A stretch of 64,000 nt of DNA from Flavobacteriales bacterium (GTDB lineage Bacteria > Bacteroidota > Bacteroidia > Flavobacteriales_F > PHOS-HE28), in the NCBI GenBank assembly GCA_016710015.1, contig JADJLR010000004.1:124001-188000 (forward strand), given 5' to 3'. Shown piece after piece: positions 24,909 to 33,616 of the stretch (position 1 is the stretch's first letter; each line of letters starts with the position of its first letter). The notes beneath the pieces were generated by a model. That model had not been told where the DNA came from and made no database searches. It saw only the letters and a list, made by a program, of their open reading frames with translations. The position numbers and the translations under genes were made by a program.

Positions 24909-26579
24909 TCAAAAGGTCACGTTCGTTTCCAATTCCTTCCCGTCGCGCAGCACTTTGACCGGTGCGGTATCTCCTTTCTCGAATTGGCTCAGGCCTTTCA
25001 TGTAGGCCATCATATCGGTCACTTCGATCGCTCCGAGCTTCACCACCACATCACCCACCTTCAGTCCGGCTTCTGCTGCGGGTCGGCCTTCGGTGATGCC
25101 ATCGATGCGCATGCCTCGGCCATCGTACAAATAGTCTGGCACCACCCCCAACGTCACTTTGAACCGTGGTGTGTTCTCGGTGTTCACGTCCTCGGTCTTG
25201 GTGAAGGCCAACTTGCCATCATCGTTCAGCGAACCGATCAAGGATTCGATGTACCTCGTGATCCGCAACATGCCGTTGTAATCGATCTTTTCCTCATCGT
25301 CACTCGGCTTGTGGTAGTCGGCATGCGAACCGGTGAAGAAGTGGATCGCTGGAACACCTTGAAGGTAGAAGCTCGTATGATCGCTAGGTCCGATACCACT
25401 CGTTGTGGTCTTCGCCTTGAGGTTCTCCACTTGCGTGTGATCCACCTCGGCCCAAGCCGGTGAAGTGCCCACCCCATTCACGCCGATGGTGTTGTTGCTA
25501 TCCAGTCGGCCGACCATGTCCAAATTGATCATGTAGTTGAGCCGCGCGATGGGCAAGGTCGGGTGCTTGGTCCAATGGTTGGATCCGTACAAGCCTTTCT
25601 CCTCTCCGCTGAACGCGATGAAGAGGTAGTTGCTGGCGCGAATGTGTTCCATATTGGCCAGGTCTTCGGCAAGAGCCAACATCACCGCGATGCCGCTCGC
25701 ATTATCGTCCGCACCATTGTGGATGGCCTTTTCTCCTCGATGCAAAGAGCCTTCGTCTCCCCAGCCCAAATGGTCCAAGTGTGCGCCGATCACCACGATA
25801 TCCTGCTTTCCGAAGTCAAGCATTCCCACGACGTTGTATGCCGTCCTTTCCTCGCGCTGAATAACCACATCCATCACCACAGGGTTGTTCGTGACCAACA
25901 ACTCTTCGTAGCGATCCCCTTGTAGGAAGATCACGGGAATGCCACAGTCCTTCACCTTGGATGATAGCCCGTTCGTTGGCGACTCCGCAGCCGGGTCATC
26001 ATTATAGAAGACCACACCGGTGGCACCTAGCTCCTTCGCCTTCTCCGCACGGATACGCAGATCATGGAAGGCCAAGAATTTACTGTGCGGGTGGATCCCG
26101 TCCGGCGAACTCACCGAAATGGCGACGATCCGACCTTTCGGATCAAGGCCCGCGTAATCGTCCCTGTCCAGCTCTGGTGCTTGTATGCCGTAGCTCACAC
26201 GCAGCACCTTGCCCCGCACGACACCATTCGCCGAGAAGGGAAGTACGCTGTAATCCGTCCCGCTCACCAACTTTTCCCGACCCAATTGTAGGGAGTTGGC
26301 TTCGCCGAGAACAGGTTCGGCTTGGAAGTGGAAGGCCTGGATGTAGGTCGCACTATCTCCGTACGGCATCAACCCCACGTTGCCGAATTTGGCTGCGATG
26401 TAGTCCACGGCCAACCGTTCTCCAGGCGTACCGGCTTCCCGGCCTTCCAAGCGATCGCTGGAGAGGTAGCGGACCTGATTGCGCATTTCGTAGAGCACAT
26501 CAGCATCCGAACGGAGTTGAGAAAAGAGCACCTGCGGGAGCAATGCACCAGCGGCGATGAGGGAGCGATAGGCATTCAT
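24909..26579 (-). CDS. Secreted M28-family zinc aminopeptidase with PA and PDZ domains
   Basis: This 556-residue exported peptidase has a signal peptide (residues 1-21, ending LFSQ). A PA-type insert follows (residues ~120-225, LRIRAEKAKELGATGVVFYND). The M28 catalytic domain has zinc and catalytic motifs GAHLDHLGW, NGADDNASGIAVMLALAE, FSGEEKGLYGS and NLDMVGRL. A C-terminal PDZ domain (PAAEAGLKVGDVVVKLGAIEV) may bind substrates or partners. It acts in the periplasm or outside. A -7-like TATCTTCG lies 11 bases upstream of the start. Confidence 0.93.
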   Translation of the reverse strand: MNAYRSLIAAGALLPQVLFSQLRSDADVLYEMRNQVRYLSSDRLEGREAGTPGERLAVDYIAAKFGNVGLMPYGDSATYIQAFHFQAEPVLGEANSLQLGREKLVSGTDYSVLPFSANGVVRGKVLRVSYGIQAPELDRDDYAGLDPKGRIVAISVSSPDGIHPHSKFLAFHDLRIRAEKAKELGATGVVFYNDDPAAESPTNGLSSKVKDCGIPVIFLQGDRYEELLVTNNPVVMDVVIQREERTAYNVVGMLDFGKQDIVVIGAHLDHLGWGDEGSLHRGEKAIHNGADDNASGIAVMLALAEDLANMEHIRASNYLFIAFSGEEKGLYGSNHWTKHPTLPIARLNYMINLDMVGRLDSNNTIGVNGVGTSPAWAEVDHTQVENLKAKTTTSGIGPSDHTSFYLQGVPAIHFFTGSHADYHKPSDDEEKIDYNGMLRITRYIESLIGSLNDDGKLAFTKTEDVNTENTPRFKVTLGVVPDYLYDGRGMRIDGITEGRPAAEAGLKVGDVVVKLGAIEVTDMMAYMKGLSQFEKGDTAPVKVLRDGKELETNVTF

Positions 26580-26590
26580 GGGATGGACCG

Positions 26591-26598
26591 CGAAGATA
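26591..26598 (-). promoter_or_regulatory. Candidate -7 element for the M28 peptidase/gpsA operon
   Basis: Minus-strand TATCTTCG matches the Bacteroidota -7 consensus at seven of eight positions when TAnnTTTG is used. Eleven bases separate it from the peptidase ATG. Confidence 0.5.
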
Positions 26599-26685
26599 CC
26601 TCGGCCCTACCTTCGATGGGTCGAACAGAAGTCGACATGACCTTCTCGTGACCCAACACCTTCGCCCGATCACAGCGTTCATAAC

Positions 26686-26910
26686 ATGAAGAAATTCCTC
26701 GTTGGCATGGCCGGGGTATTGGCATTTCTATACTTGCTGAATCCCACACTCGGCATCTTTGAACTCATTCCGGACAACGTACCTTTTGTTGGGAATCTGG
26801 ATGAAGCAACGGCCACCATGGTGCTCATTGCAGCATTGCGCTACTTCGGTTGGGACGTGACGGAGTGGTTCATGAAGAGCAGATCGATCGACTTCACAAA
26901 AGACAAATAG
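26686..26910 (+). CDS. Small DUF1232/YkvA-like membrane protein
   Basis: The 74-residue product has a hydrophobic N-terminal helix (FLVGMAGVLAFLYLL) and the DUF1232-like motif FELIPDNVPFVGNLDEATAT, followed by a second amphipathic helix. The exact role of the family is unknown. Its TAG stop directly precedes the ATG of the HEAT/cyclophilin gene at 26911, so the two are probably one transcript. Confidence 0.75.
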   Translation: MKKFLVGMAGVLAFLYLLNPTLGIFELIPDNVPFVGNLDEATATMVLIAALRYFGWDVTEWFMKSRSIDFTKDK

Positions 26911-28615
26911 ATGCGCCTATTCCAGCTACTCTTCGTCGCAACGCTGGTTCTCTGCGGTTGTTCCGATGCATCGACCGTAGAACCGCCGCCCAACCGCTGG
27001 TCCGATGCGCACCTTTGGCCGGTCTTGGAGGCCCAAGAGCATCGCGATACGCAAGCCTTGTGCGCCTTACTTCAGGACACCAAAGCAACTGTTCGCACGG
27101 CGGCGGCCTTGGCCTTTGCCTCTGTTCAGGAAAGCGCCGCTCTCCCTTGCTTGCTGAAAGCACTTCGCGATGATCGGGTCGATGTACGAGCAACTGTGGC
27201 GTTCGCTTTGGGCTTCATCGCGGACAGTAGCGCGGTGGAAGAGATGGCCAAATGGGCGATCCAGGAGAAGGACAGTACCGTGCAACACGCTTTGTTCAGT
27301 GCCTCCTTCCTTGCCATGCAACGCAATGATATGCTGACCGACGTGAATGCGATCTTCTACCTACTGGAGCGAAGTCGTGGGCAGGACCGGATGCGCGCTG
27401 CCGATGCCTTACGGCGATCACCGGACAGCACCTTGCAGCGCATTGCTGCCGACTATCTGGCCTTGTTCGAAGCAGCGGATCCGGGCGGGACCGAGGGCAT
27501 GCTCATGCTGGCTCTGGGCAAGATCAGCAGCCCGGAGGCCGTGGCGGTGTTTGCGAAAGGCGGCGATCGATCCACTCTTGGCCGCGCAGCTACTCGGCGT
27601 CCCCGGCCTTTCCACACAGCACGACAGTTTGACCGTCCTGCTGCACAACACTGCCATGGGCGACCCATCGCCATACGTGCGTGCAGCGGCCATTCAAGCC
27701 CACTGGATCCTGCACGGTGTGATCACACGTACCGAAGCGATGGACCTCATGATCGACCCGACCGTGCATCCGACGATCCGGCAAGCAGCCTTTCTTTCTG
27801 CACTGAAGGACCAAGAGGCGGAGCACATGCGCCAATACCAGCAAATGATCCGACCGGATCGTTTCGAATGGCGTGACCATCGTGACCCGCTGGCCCATGC
27901 ACTAGGTTCCGGCGATGCCGGGTTGATCTGCGCGGCACTGGAGCATCTCATCAATGGTGGCGGTGATCCCGATTCGTTCATCCTGACACCCGAACGGGAG
28001 CGTGCGTTGCGCGATACATTGCGCCCACTGGCGGACCTTGAAGCCATACGGCTGCTCGATCACGTGCTTGCCATGCGCGTTGGAGATCCGACGACAGCCC
28101 CATTGCCGGTTCCCTTCAACCACCCGATCGATCCAGTGAAATTGCGTGCGTTGAAGCAGGGTCAACGTTACCGCATCACAACGGCCAAAGGCGACATCAT
28201 CATCGCTACGGATGTGAACGAATGTCCGGGAAGCAGCTTGGCTTTCGACTCGTTGGTGACAGCAGGTTACTACAACGGGAAAGCCTTCCACCGCATGGTT
28301 CCGGGCTTCGTGCTGCAAGGTGGCTGCCCGCGAGGCGACGGTTATGGGAGCATGCCGTGGACCTTGCGCACAGAGATCGGGCGTACACCATTTACGACCG
28401 GTTCCGTTGGGCTGGCATCAGCAGGTCGAGATACGGAGAGCTGCCAGTTCTTCATCACGCACAGCGCTACTCCACACCTCGATGGCCGCTATACACGTTT
28501 TGGCGAAGTGACAGAGGGAATGGATGTGGTTTGGAAACTACAGGTGGGGGATGTGATGATCAACGTCGAAAGGGAGAACCCCGAAATGCTGACCGCAAAG
28601 GCGCAGAGACGCTAA
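26911..28615 (+). pseudogene. HEAT-repeat lipoprotein with C-terminal cyclophilin domain, broken by a +1 frameshift
   Basis: Two overlapping frames together encode one ~567-residue protein. The first frame gives a lipoprotein signal (LVLCGC, Cys17) and HEAT-like helices (VRTAAALAFASVQES, VDVRATVAFALGFIADSSAVEEMA) up to about codon 216. Near 27556-27562 (GCGAAAGGCGGC) one extra base shifts the frame; the second frame continues smoothly (AAIDPLLAAQLLGVP) through more HEAT helices and a cyclophilin-type peptidyl-prolyl isomerase domain (GKAFHRMVPGFVLQGGCPRGDGYG, DTESCQFFITHSATPHLDGRYTRFGEV). The unshifted frame ends at 27876. A consensus error is as likely as a true null. Its last residues and stop are supplied by an intergenic repeat. 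Confidence 0.85.
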
Positions 28616-28650
28616 GAGATCCGTATGCAGCAGCTTCGCGCCTTTGCGGT
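28592..28650. repeat. Intergenic repeat, copy 1, with 13-bp terminal inverted repeat
   Basis: The arms ACCGCAAAGGCGC (28592-28604) and GCGCCTTTGCGGT (28638-28650) are perfectly complementary. The segment 28608-28650 recurs with a few changes at 28796-28846. The TAA stop of the HEAT/cyclophilin gene (28613-28615) lies inside it, so the element has trimmed or extended the protein end. Confidence 0.75.
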
Positions 28651-28795
28651 TTTCGACGGTCGGATGACTCAAGATCCGGGAGGCTTGCATGAATCGCATA
28701 AACGCTGTTTCGGTGTATCTCATGAGTCGTACGCGGAAATCTCAAGAGCATAATTCAGCTTGGGTGACTCAAACGACGAAGACAGTAGGCGGACA

Positions 28796-28846
28796 GACGT
28801 TAAGAGGTCCGTATGCAGCAGCTTTGCGCCTTCGCGCCTTTGCGGT
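28796..28846. repeat. Intergenic repeat, copy 2
   Basis: This copy is in the same orientation as copy 1 and shares the block AAGAG(A/G)TCCGTATGCAGCAG followed by CGCGCCTTTGCGGT. It carries about 8 extra bases (a local TTTGCGCC duplication) before the last part. It ends 5 bases from the lysS stop codon, between two convergent genes. Confidence 0.75.
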
Positions 28847-28851
28847 CCAAT

Positions 28852-30387
28852 TCAATCGAATTTCTCCGGTCGCATCTGCGGGAACAGCAACACCTCCTGG
28901 ATCGCCGGGTTGTCCGTGAGGAGCATCACCAAGCGATCCATGCCGATGCCGATGCCTGATGTGGGCGGCATGCCGTACTCCAGAGCGCGCAGGAAATCCT
29001 GATCGATGAACATGGCTTCATCATCGCCACGTTCCATCAACTTCAACTGTTCTTCGAAACGTTCGCGCTGATCGATCGGGTCGTTCAATTCACTGTACGC
29101 ATTGCCGACCTCGAAGCCGGCCACATACAGTTCGAATCGCTCGGTCAAGCGGTCATCATCACGGTGCTTCTTGCAGAGTGGGCTCATCTCCAACGGGAAG
29201 TCCATGACGAAGGTGGGTTGGATCAATTCGGGTTGCACCAGTTCGCTGAAGAGCTCATCGATCAACTTGCCTTTGCCCATGGCCGCGGTCACTTCGACCC
29301 CGTTCTTTATCGCCAATTCGCCCAGTGTTGCTTCATCCGCGTTCAGCACGTCGACGCCGGTCTTCTCCTGCAAAGCGCCGCACATGGTGATCCGCTTGAA
29401 AGGCTGTCCGAAGTCGATGGCCTTGCCCTGGAAATTCGACGTGGGCGATCCGTTCGCTGCGGTGGCCACATTGCGGAACACGCCTTCGATGAAGTCCATC
29501 ATCCAGTGGTAATCCTTGTACGCCACATAGAGTTCCATCACCGTGAACTCCGGGTTGTGCGTCCGGTCCATGCCCTCGTTACGGAAATTGCGACTGAACT
29601 CGAACACGCCATCGAACCCACCAACGATGAGACGCTTCAGATAGAGTTCGTTCGCGATGCGCAAGTAGAATTGGGTATCCAACGCATTGTGGTGCGTGAT
29701 GAAGGGGCGAGCAGCGGCACCTCCAGGGATCGGCTGCATCACCGGCGTATCCACTTCCAGATAGCCCGCCAGTTGGAACGCTTCACGCATGGCATTGAAG
29801 ATGCGGGTGCGCTTCAAGAACGTCTCCTTCACGCCCGGATTCACGATCAGGTCCACATAGCGCATGCGGTAGCGCTGCTCGGGGTCCGTGAATGCATCAT
29901 GCACTTTACCGTCCTCATCGGTCTTCACCACAGGCAGTGGGCGCAAGGCTTTGGCCAGCAGGGTCAGTTCCTTTACATGCAGGGTCAGTTCACCGGTCTT
30001 CGTAAGGAACATGAACCCTTTCACACCGATGAAGTCGCCGAGGTCCAGCAGCTTCTTGAAGACATCGTTGTACAACGTTTTATCCTCTTCTGGGCAGATC
30101 TCGTCACGGTTCACGTAGATCTGTTGATCGCCAGTGCTATCTCGGAGCACCGCGAACGATGCCTTGCCCATGACGCGCACGCTCATCAATCGACCGGCCA
30201 ATACGATGTTCGGAGGCGGCTGTTCACCTTCCGGTGCATGTCCGACCTCTTTGAACCCCTCCTTGACTTGCTTCGCGCTGTGTGAAACCGGGAAAGTATC
30301 AGCGGGAAAAGGTTCGATACCGAGCGCACGGAGCTTTGTAAGGGCTTCGCGGCGAACGAGTTCTTGATCGGAAGGGACGTGGGACAT
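28852..30387 (-). CDS. lysS: Lysyl-tRNA synthetase, class II
   Basis: This 511-residue cytosolic enzyme charges tRNA-Lys. The N-terminal OB-fold anticodon domain spans about residues 60-150 (VLAGRLMSVRVMGKASFAVLRD). Class II motifs follow: motif 1 around FLKRTRIFNAMREAF, motif 2 FEFSRNFRNEGMDRTHNPEFT, and motif 3 GIGIGMDRLVMLLTDNPAIQEVLLFP at the end. Full length for the family. A -7-like TATCTTCG lies 21 bases upstream of the ATG, in the divergent gap shared with the phosphosugar isomerase gene. Confidence 0.97.
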   Translation of the reverse strand: MSHVPSDQELVRREALTKLRALGIEPFPADTFPVSHSAKQVKEGFKEVGHAPEGEQPPPNIVLAGRLMSVRVMGKASFAVLRDSTGDQQIYVNRDEICPEEDKTLYNDVFKKLLDLGDFIGVKGFMFLTKTGELTLHVKELTLLAKALRPLPVVKTDEDGKVHDAFTDPEQRYRMRYVDLIVNPGVKETFLKRTRIFNAMREAFQLAGYLEVDTPVMQPIPGGAAARPFITHHNALDTQFYLRIANELYLKRLIVGGFDGVFEFSRNFRNEGMDRTHNPEFTVMELYVAYKDYHWMMDFIEGVFRNVATAANGSPTSNFQGKAIDFGQPFKRITMCGALQEKTGVDVLNADEATLGELAIKNGVEVTAAMGKGKLIDELFSELVQPELIQPTFVMDFPLEMSPLCKKHRDDDRLTERFELYVAGFEVGNAYSELNDPIDQRERFEEQLKLMERGDDEAMFIDQDFLRALEYGMPPTSGIGIGMDRLVMLLTDNPAIQEVLLFPQMRPEKFD

Positions 30388-30408
30388 AAGGTACCTTGGA
30401 ATGGGTCG

Positions 30409-30416
30409 CGAAGATA
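30409..30416 (-). promoter_or_regulatory. Candidate -7 element of lysS
   Basis: Minus-strand TATCTTCG lies 21 bases before the lysS ATG. No clear -33 element accompanies it. Confidence 0.5.
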
Positions 30417-30478
30417 TCCCGTGCAGACCTAGATGGTGGTCTGCGAACCTCCGTACTCCCGTTTCCGTATCACGCGCC

Positions 30479-30486
30479 TACTTTTG
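30479..30486 (+). promoter_or_regulatory. Candidate -7 element of the phosphosugar isomerase gene
   Basis: TACTTTTG is an exact TAnnTTTG match, 22 bases before the ATG at 30509. A -33 TTTG at the usual distance was not evident. Confidence 0.55.
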
Positions 30487-30508
30487 ACCCAGCACCAGAC
30501 CTCGAAAA

Positions 30509-31495
30509 ATGCAGCAACTCATCGAAGCCTTCCCGAAACAACTGAAGGAAGCATTGGAGATCGGCCGAAAGGCACAACTGAAAGCACCAGGAGGGCCGTA
30601 CGCCAATGTGGTCGTTACCGGCTTGGGCGGAAGCGGTATCGGGGGCAAGCTTGCGGCACAGTTGGTACACAAGGAAGCCAAGTGCCCCATCGAGGTCTAC
30701 CACAACTATTACTTGCCCGGCTACGTGAACCACAAGAGCTTGGTGATCGCGTGCAGCTACAGCGGCAACACCGAAGAGACCATCGCGGCCATGGAGCAGG
30801 CACTGGCCAAGGGTGCCCGAGTTTGCGTGGTGACCAGTGGCGGCACCATGCTGGAAACGGCCAAGGCGAAGGGTTTGGACCACATCGTGATCCCCGGCGG
30901 CAATCCGCCACGCACCATGCTGGCCTACTCGCTGGTCCAGCAGTTCTTCCTCTTGCACCACTTTGGGATCATCGGCGATGGCTTCGAAGGCGCGATCAAT
31001 GCAGCTGCACAGATGCTGGAGCATGAGAAGGAGGACATCAAGAAGGCGGCCACGGCACTCACGGAAAAGCTCGTGGGTAAGCGTTTGGTGATCTACAGCG
31101 AAGCCAACACCGAAGCGGTGTGCATCCGTTTCCGCCAACAGGTGAACGAGAACAGCAAAGAGCTCTGCTGGCATCACGCCATTCCGGAGATGAACCACAA
31201 CGAACTCGTAGGCTGGGCTGGTGGGGACAAGAACATTGCGGTGGTCATCTTCCGTCACAAAGCGGATCACGAGCGAACTCAGATGCGCATGGAGATCAAC
31301 AAAGCCGTCTTCGAGAAGTACACACCAAACGTGTTCGAGGTCTGGAGCCAAGGCGATACGGCCTTCGCGCGACAACTGTTCCTGATCAACCTCGGCGATT
31401 GGGTGAGCCTGTATTGGGCAGAGAAGAAAGGCGTGGACCCCAGTGAGATCGCGGTGATCAATATGCTGAAGGGGAAGTTGGCGGAGGTTAAATAG
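30509..31495 (+). CDS. Bifunctional phosphoglucose/phosphomannose isomerase (SIS family)
   Basis: This 328-residue protein has two SIS domains. VVVTGLGGSGIGGKLAAQL and IACSYSGNTEETIAAMEQAL are the phosphosugar-binding motifs of the first domain. The second holds EMNHNELVGW, the family phrase containing the catalytic His region of PGI/PMI enzymes. It would interconvert glucose-6-P, fructose-6-P and mannose-6-P, feeding glycolysis and sugar-nucleotide synthesis. Length fits the family. It stands alone, divergent from lysS, and is followed by a GxxExxY element. Confidence 0.92.
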   Translation: MQQLIEAFPKQLKEALEIGRKAQLKAPGGPYANVVVTGLGGSGIGGKLAAQLVHKEAKCPIEVYHNYYLPGYVNHKSLVIACSYSGNTEETIAAMEQALAKGARVCVVTSGGTMLETAKAKGLDHIVIPGGNPPRTMLAYSLVQQFFLLHHFGIIGDGFEGAINAAAQMLEHEKEDIKKAATALTEKLVGKRLVIYSEANTEAVCIRFRQQVNENSKELCWHHAIPEMNHNELVGWAGGDKNIAVVIFRHKADHERTQMRMEINKAVFEKYTPNVFEVWSQGDTAFARQLFLINLGDWVSLYWAEKKGVDPSEIAVINMLKGKLAEVK

Positions 31496-31499
31496 ACCG

Positions 31500-31980
31500 A
31501 ACCGCAGAGCACACGGAGTTCGCGGAGAAATTCAAACTCCGGGGACCGCTATAGGTCGTTGGCTATACGCTTGACCCCTTGCTTCAGTAGTTTGACATTG
31601 AAGTTGATGAGCAGTCCGAGCCGGTTGTTGGTCAGCTTTAGATAGGTCATCAGTTGTGCCCAATGGACCGGGTTCAGGGCTTCAACGGCCTTTACTTCAA
31701 TGATGACCTGCCGTTCGATCCAAAGGTCTAGCCGAAGGTCATTCTTGATACGTTTCCCCTTGTACAGAACAGGGATCGCGACCTGTTGCTCAGCATGGAT
31801 CCCTCTTTCATGGATCTCATGAAGGAGACATTCCTCGTAGATGCTCTCAAGCAACCCCGGACCCATTTCGCGATGGACCTCGATCGCGGCTCCGATGACC
31901 TCTGTGGCCAGCTCATTCTCCCTCATCTACGGTGTATCTATTGGTTACTTCCTCTGCGCACTCCGTGTGCTCTGCGGTTG
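31500..31980. mobile_element. GxxExxY gene cassette bounded by ~31-bp imperfect inverted repeats
   Basis: The left end (31500-31530) and the reverse complement of the right end (31949-31979) share a perfect 20-base block, beginning AACCGCAGAGC, then differ at three of the next eleven bases. They enclose the minus-strand GxxExxY gene with little other sequence. The unit of about 480 bp sits between the phosphosugar isomerase gene and lipB and looks like a small inserted cassette. No transposase is encoded and no target-site duplication could be established by eye. Confidence 0.6.
31549..31926 (-). CDS. GxxExxY family protein
   Basis: This 125-residue protein carries the diagnostic motif in GPGLLESIYEECL, plus VHREMGPG before it and DLRLDLWIERQVIIEVKAVEALNPVHWAQLMTYLKL after it. 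The D...E-x-K pattern (LDLWI...IIEVKAVE) resembles a PD-(D/E)XK nuclease core, but activity is not established. The family is widespread in environmental bacteria and of unknown function. Here the gene is framed by matching inverted repeats, which suggests movement as a unit. Confidence 0.92.
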   Translation of the reverse strand: MRENELATEVIGAAIEVHREMGPGLLESIYEECLLHEIHERGIHAEQQVAIPVLYKGKRIKNDLRLDLWIERQVIIEVKAVEALNPVHWAQLMTYLKLTNNRLGLLINFNVKLLKQGVKRIANDL

Positions 31981-31995
31981 AAGGTATTCTTCCCC

Positions 31996-32003
31996 GATCT
32001 TTG
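31996..32003 (+). promoter_or_regulatory. Candidate -7 element of lipB
   Basis: GATCTTTG matches TAnnTTTG except for its first base and lies 4 bases before the GTG start. Similar GATCTTTG or CATCTTTG motifs precede other genes in the window. Confidence 0.4.
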
Positions 32004-32007
32004 CGCT

Positions 32008-32712
32008 GTGAGAAAAGTCCTCTTCCAAGACCTCGGCCTGATCGACTACGCCACCGCGTGGGAGTACCAGACCAAGCTCTTCCAAGCCACCATCGACCGG
32101 AAGATCGCTAACCGCAAGGTGCCGGAAGAGGAACAAGTCCTGACCGAGGATCACCTGCTCTTTTGCGAGCACCCACACGTGTATACGTTGGGCAAGAGTG
32201 GCAAGCAAAGTCACCTCTTGCTGAACGAGGCCGAGATGCTTGAGAAAGGCGTACAGTTCTTCCCGATCGATCGCGGCGGCGACATCACCTACCACGGGCC
32301 GGGCCAGATCGTGGGCTATCCGATCTTCGACATGGACCACCACTTCACGGACATCCATCGCTTTCTGCGCACTTTGGAAGAAGCCGTGATCGGCACCTTG
32401 GAGGCATACAACATCAAAGCGGGCCGCATCGAGGGACTCACCGGCGTTTGGCTCGACTGGGAAGACCCGTTCAAGGCCCGGAAGATCTGCGCCTTCGGCA
32501 TCCGCGCCAGCCGCTGGGTCACCATGCACGGCTTCGCCTTCAACGTGAACACGGACCTGAGCTACTTCGAGAACATCGTGCCCTGTGGTATCACCGATAA
32601 GGGGGTTACCTGCATGGCGAAGGAGTTGGGTGGTCTGCTCGATGTCGAAGAGGTAAAGAACAGACTGAAGCTGGAGTTGGCGGACCTCTTCGATGTCGAA
32701 TTGGTCAAGTAA
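32008..32712 (+). CDS. lipB: Lipoyl(octanoyl) transferase
   Basis: This 234-residue enzyme moves octanoyl groups from acyl carrier protein to lipoyl domains of 2-oxoacid dehydrogenases. Start is GTG 32008, which gives (M)RKVLFQDLGLIDYATAWEYQ; upstream in-frame codons run through the GxxExxY cassette and are rejected. The signature RGGDITYHGPGQIVGYPI and KICAFGIRASRWVTMHGFAFNV are present. The active-site Cys is in VPCGITDKGVTCM and the conserved Lys in KICAFG. Normal length for the family. Confidence 0.95.
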   Translation: MRKVLFQDLGLIDYATAWEYQTKLFQATIDRKIANRKVPEEEQVLTEDHLLFCEHPHVYTLGKSGKQSHLLLNEAEMLEKGVQFFPIDRGGDITYHGPGQIVGYPIFDMDHHFTDIHRFLRTLEEAVIGTLEAYNIKAGRIEGLTGVWLDWEDPFKARKICAFGIRASRWVTMHGFAFNVNTDLSYFENIVPCGITDKGVTCMAKELGGLLDVEEVKNRLKLELADLFDVELVK

Positions 32713-32716
32713 GGCA

Positions 32717-33523
32717 TCACCCGCCCAACACTTTCAGGAGCTTCGACCTCACGCATTTCGCAGCCGCGTAGCCGAGATCGTGGATGGCCTGCAAATGCTG
32801 CATACCGAGCGTGGTGTAATCGTTCAGTTCGGGTGTGATCAACACGGTGCATTTGGCGAAGGAGTTGCGGACCTGTTCATGCACCCCGACATGATAGGCA
32901 CGCAGGAGCACCTCGATGCTGCTGTCCAATTCGTTGCGCGGTGCCGGTGCTAGTGGGTTCACGTAAACGCCGATCGTTCGAGGATATGCGTCGGTCAATA
33001 GCTCCACCGGAAAATTATCCGTGATACCGCCATCCGAATACAGGACCCCATCGATCTCCACCGGAGGGAACACGAACGGCATAGCGGCCGAGGCCAACAC
33101 CGGACGGATGAGTTCCCCTGCACGGAAGACCTTTCGTTCGCCTTTTTCCATATCGGTTGCAACAACGAACAGCTTTCGACCCAAGCCCTCGAACGTATCG
33201 TGAGGGATCATCTCCTTGAAAACGGGAATGAAGCCCTCCAGATCGATGAGTCCGGGCTTCCGGAAGGCGTAATTCTTGGGAGAAAAGACCGTGGTCCGCA
33301 GGAAGAAGTCGAGCATCTCCTGTGCGTTGTAACCCGCAGCGTAGAGCGAACCGACCAAGGCACCGGCACTGGTCCCGGCCACCACATTCGGTAGCACCCC
33401 GATCTCTTCCAGGAATTTGATCACGCCCACATGCGCAACACCTCTGGCCCCGCCACCGGAAAGCACCAGGCCCACTCCATCCATCTCCTTGGTTTGGACG
33501 CGTTGTTCCGCTGTACTGCTCAT
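32717..33523 (-). CDS. Patatin-like phospholipase
   Basis: This 268-residue acyl hydrolase has the Ser-Asp dyad of the family: oxyanion loop LSGGGARGVAHVGV, nucleophile elbow GTSAGALVGSLYAAGY and DGG-type aspartate in YSDGGITDNFPVELL. It would release fatty acids from phospholipids or other lipids. The start ATG 33523 (MSSTAEQ) is preferred; ATG 33535 and a farther upstream start only extend it into the promoter of the divergent gene. No signal peptide is seen, so it acts in the cytoplasm or at the membrane. Confidence 0.9.
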   Translation of the reverse strand: MSSTAEQRVQTKEMDGVGLVLSGGGARGVAHVGVIKFLEEIGVLPNVVAGTSAGALVGSLYAAGYNAQEMLDFFLRTTVFSPKNYAFRKPGLIDLEGFIPVFKEMIPHDTFEGLGRKLFVVATDMEKGERKVFRAGELIRPVLASAAMPFVFPPVEIDGVLYSDGGITDNFPVELLTDAYPRTIGVYVNPLAPAPRNELDSSIEVLLRAYHVGVHEQVRNSFAKCTVLITPELNDYTTLGMQHLQAIHDLGYAAAKCVRSKLLKVLGG

Positions 33524-33592
33524 TCCCCCGCGCATACCTTTCAAGCTTATGGTGTACAAAGCTATCCTGAACGCGTGTGTGGACAGGTGGGA

Positions 33593-33600
33593 TAACTTCG
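33593..33600 (+). promoter_or_regulatory. Candidate -7 element of the serine hydrolase gene
   Basis: TAACTTCG lies 16 bases before the ATG at 33617, in the short divergent gap with the patatin gene. The -33 part is not clear. Confidence 0.45.
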
Positions 33601-33616
33601 CACAAGAATCCATTCC

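Noticed and set aside
27541..27600. Programmed ribosomal frameshift in the HEAT/cyclophilin gene
   Set aside because: No heptameric slippery sequence, rare-codon stall or strong downstream hairpin was seen, and the required shift is +1. A plain indel is simpler.
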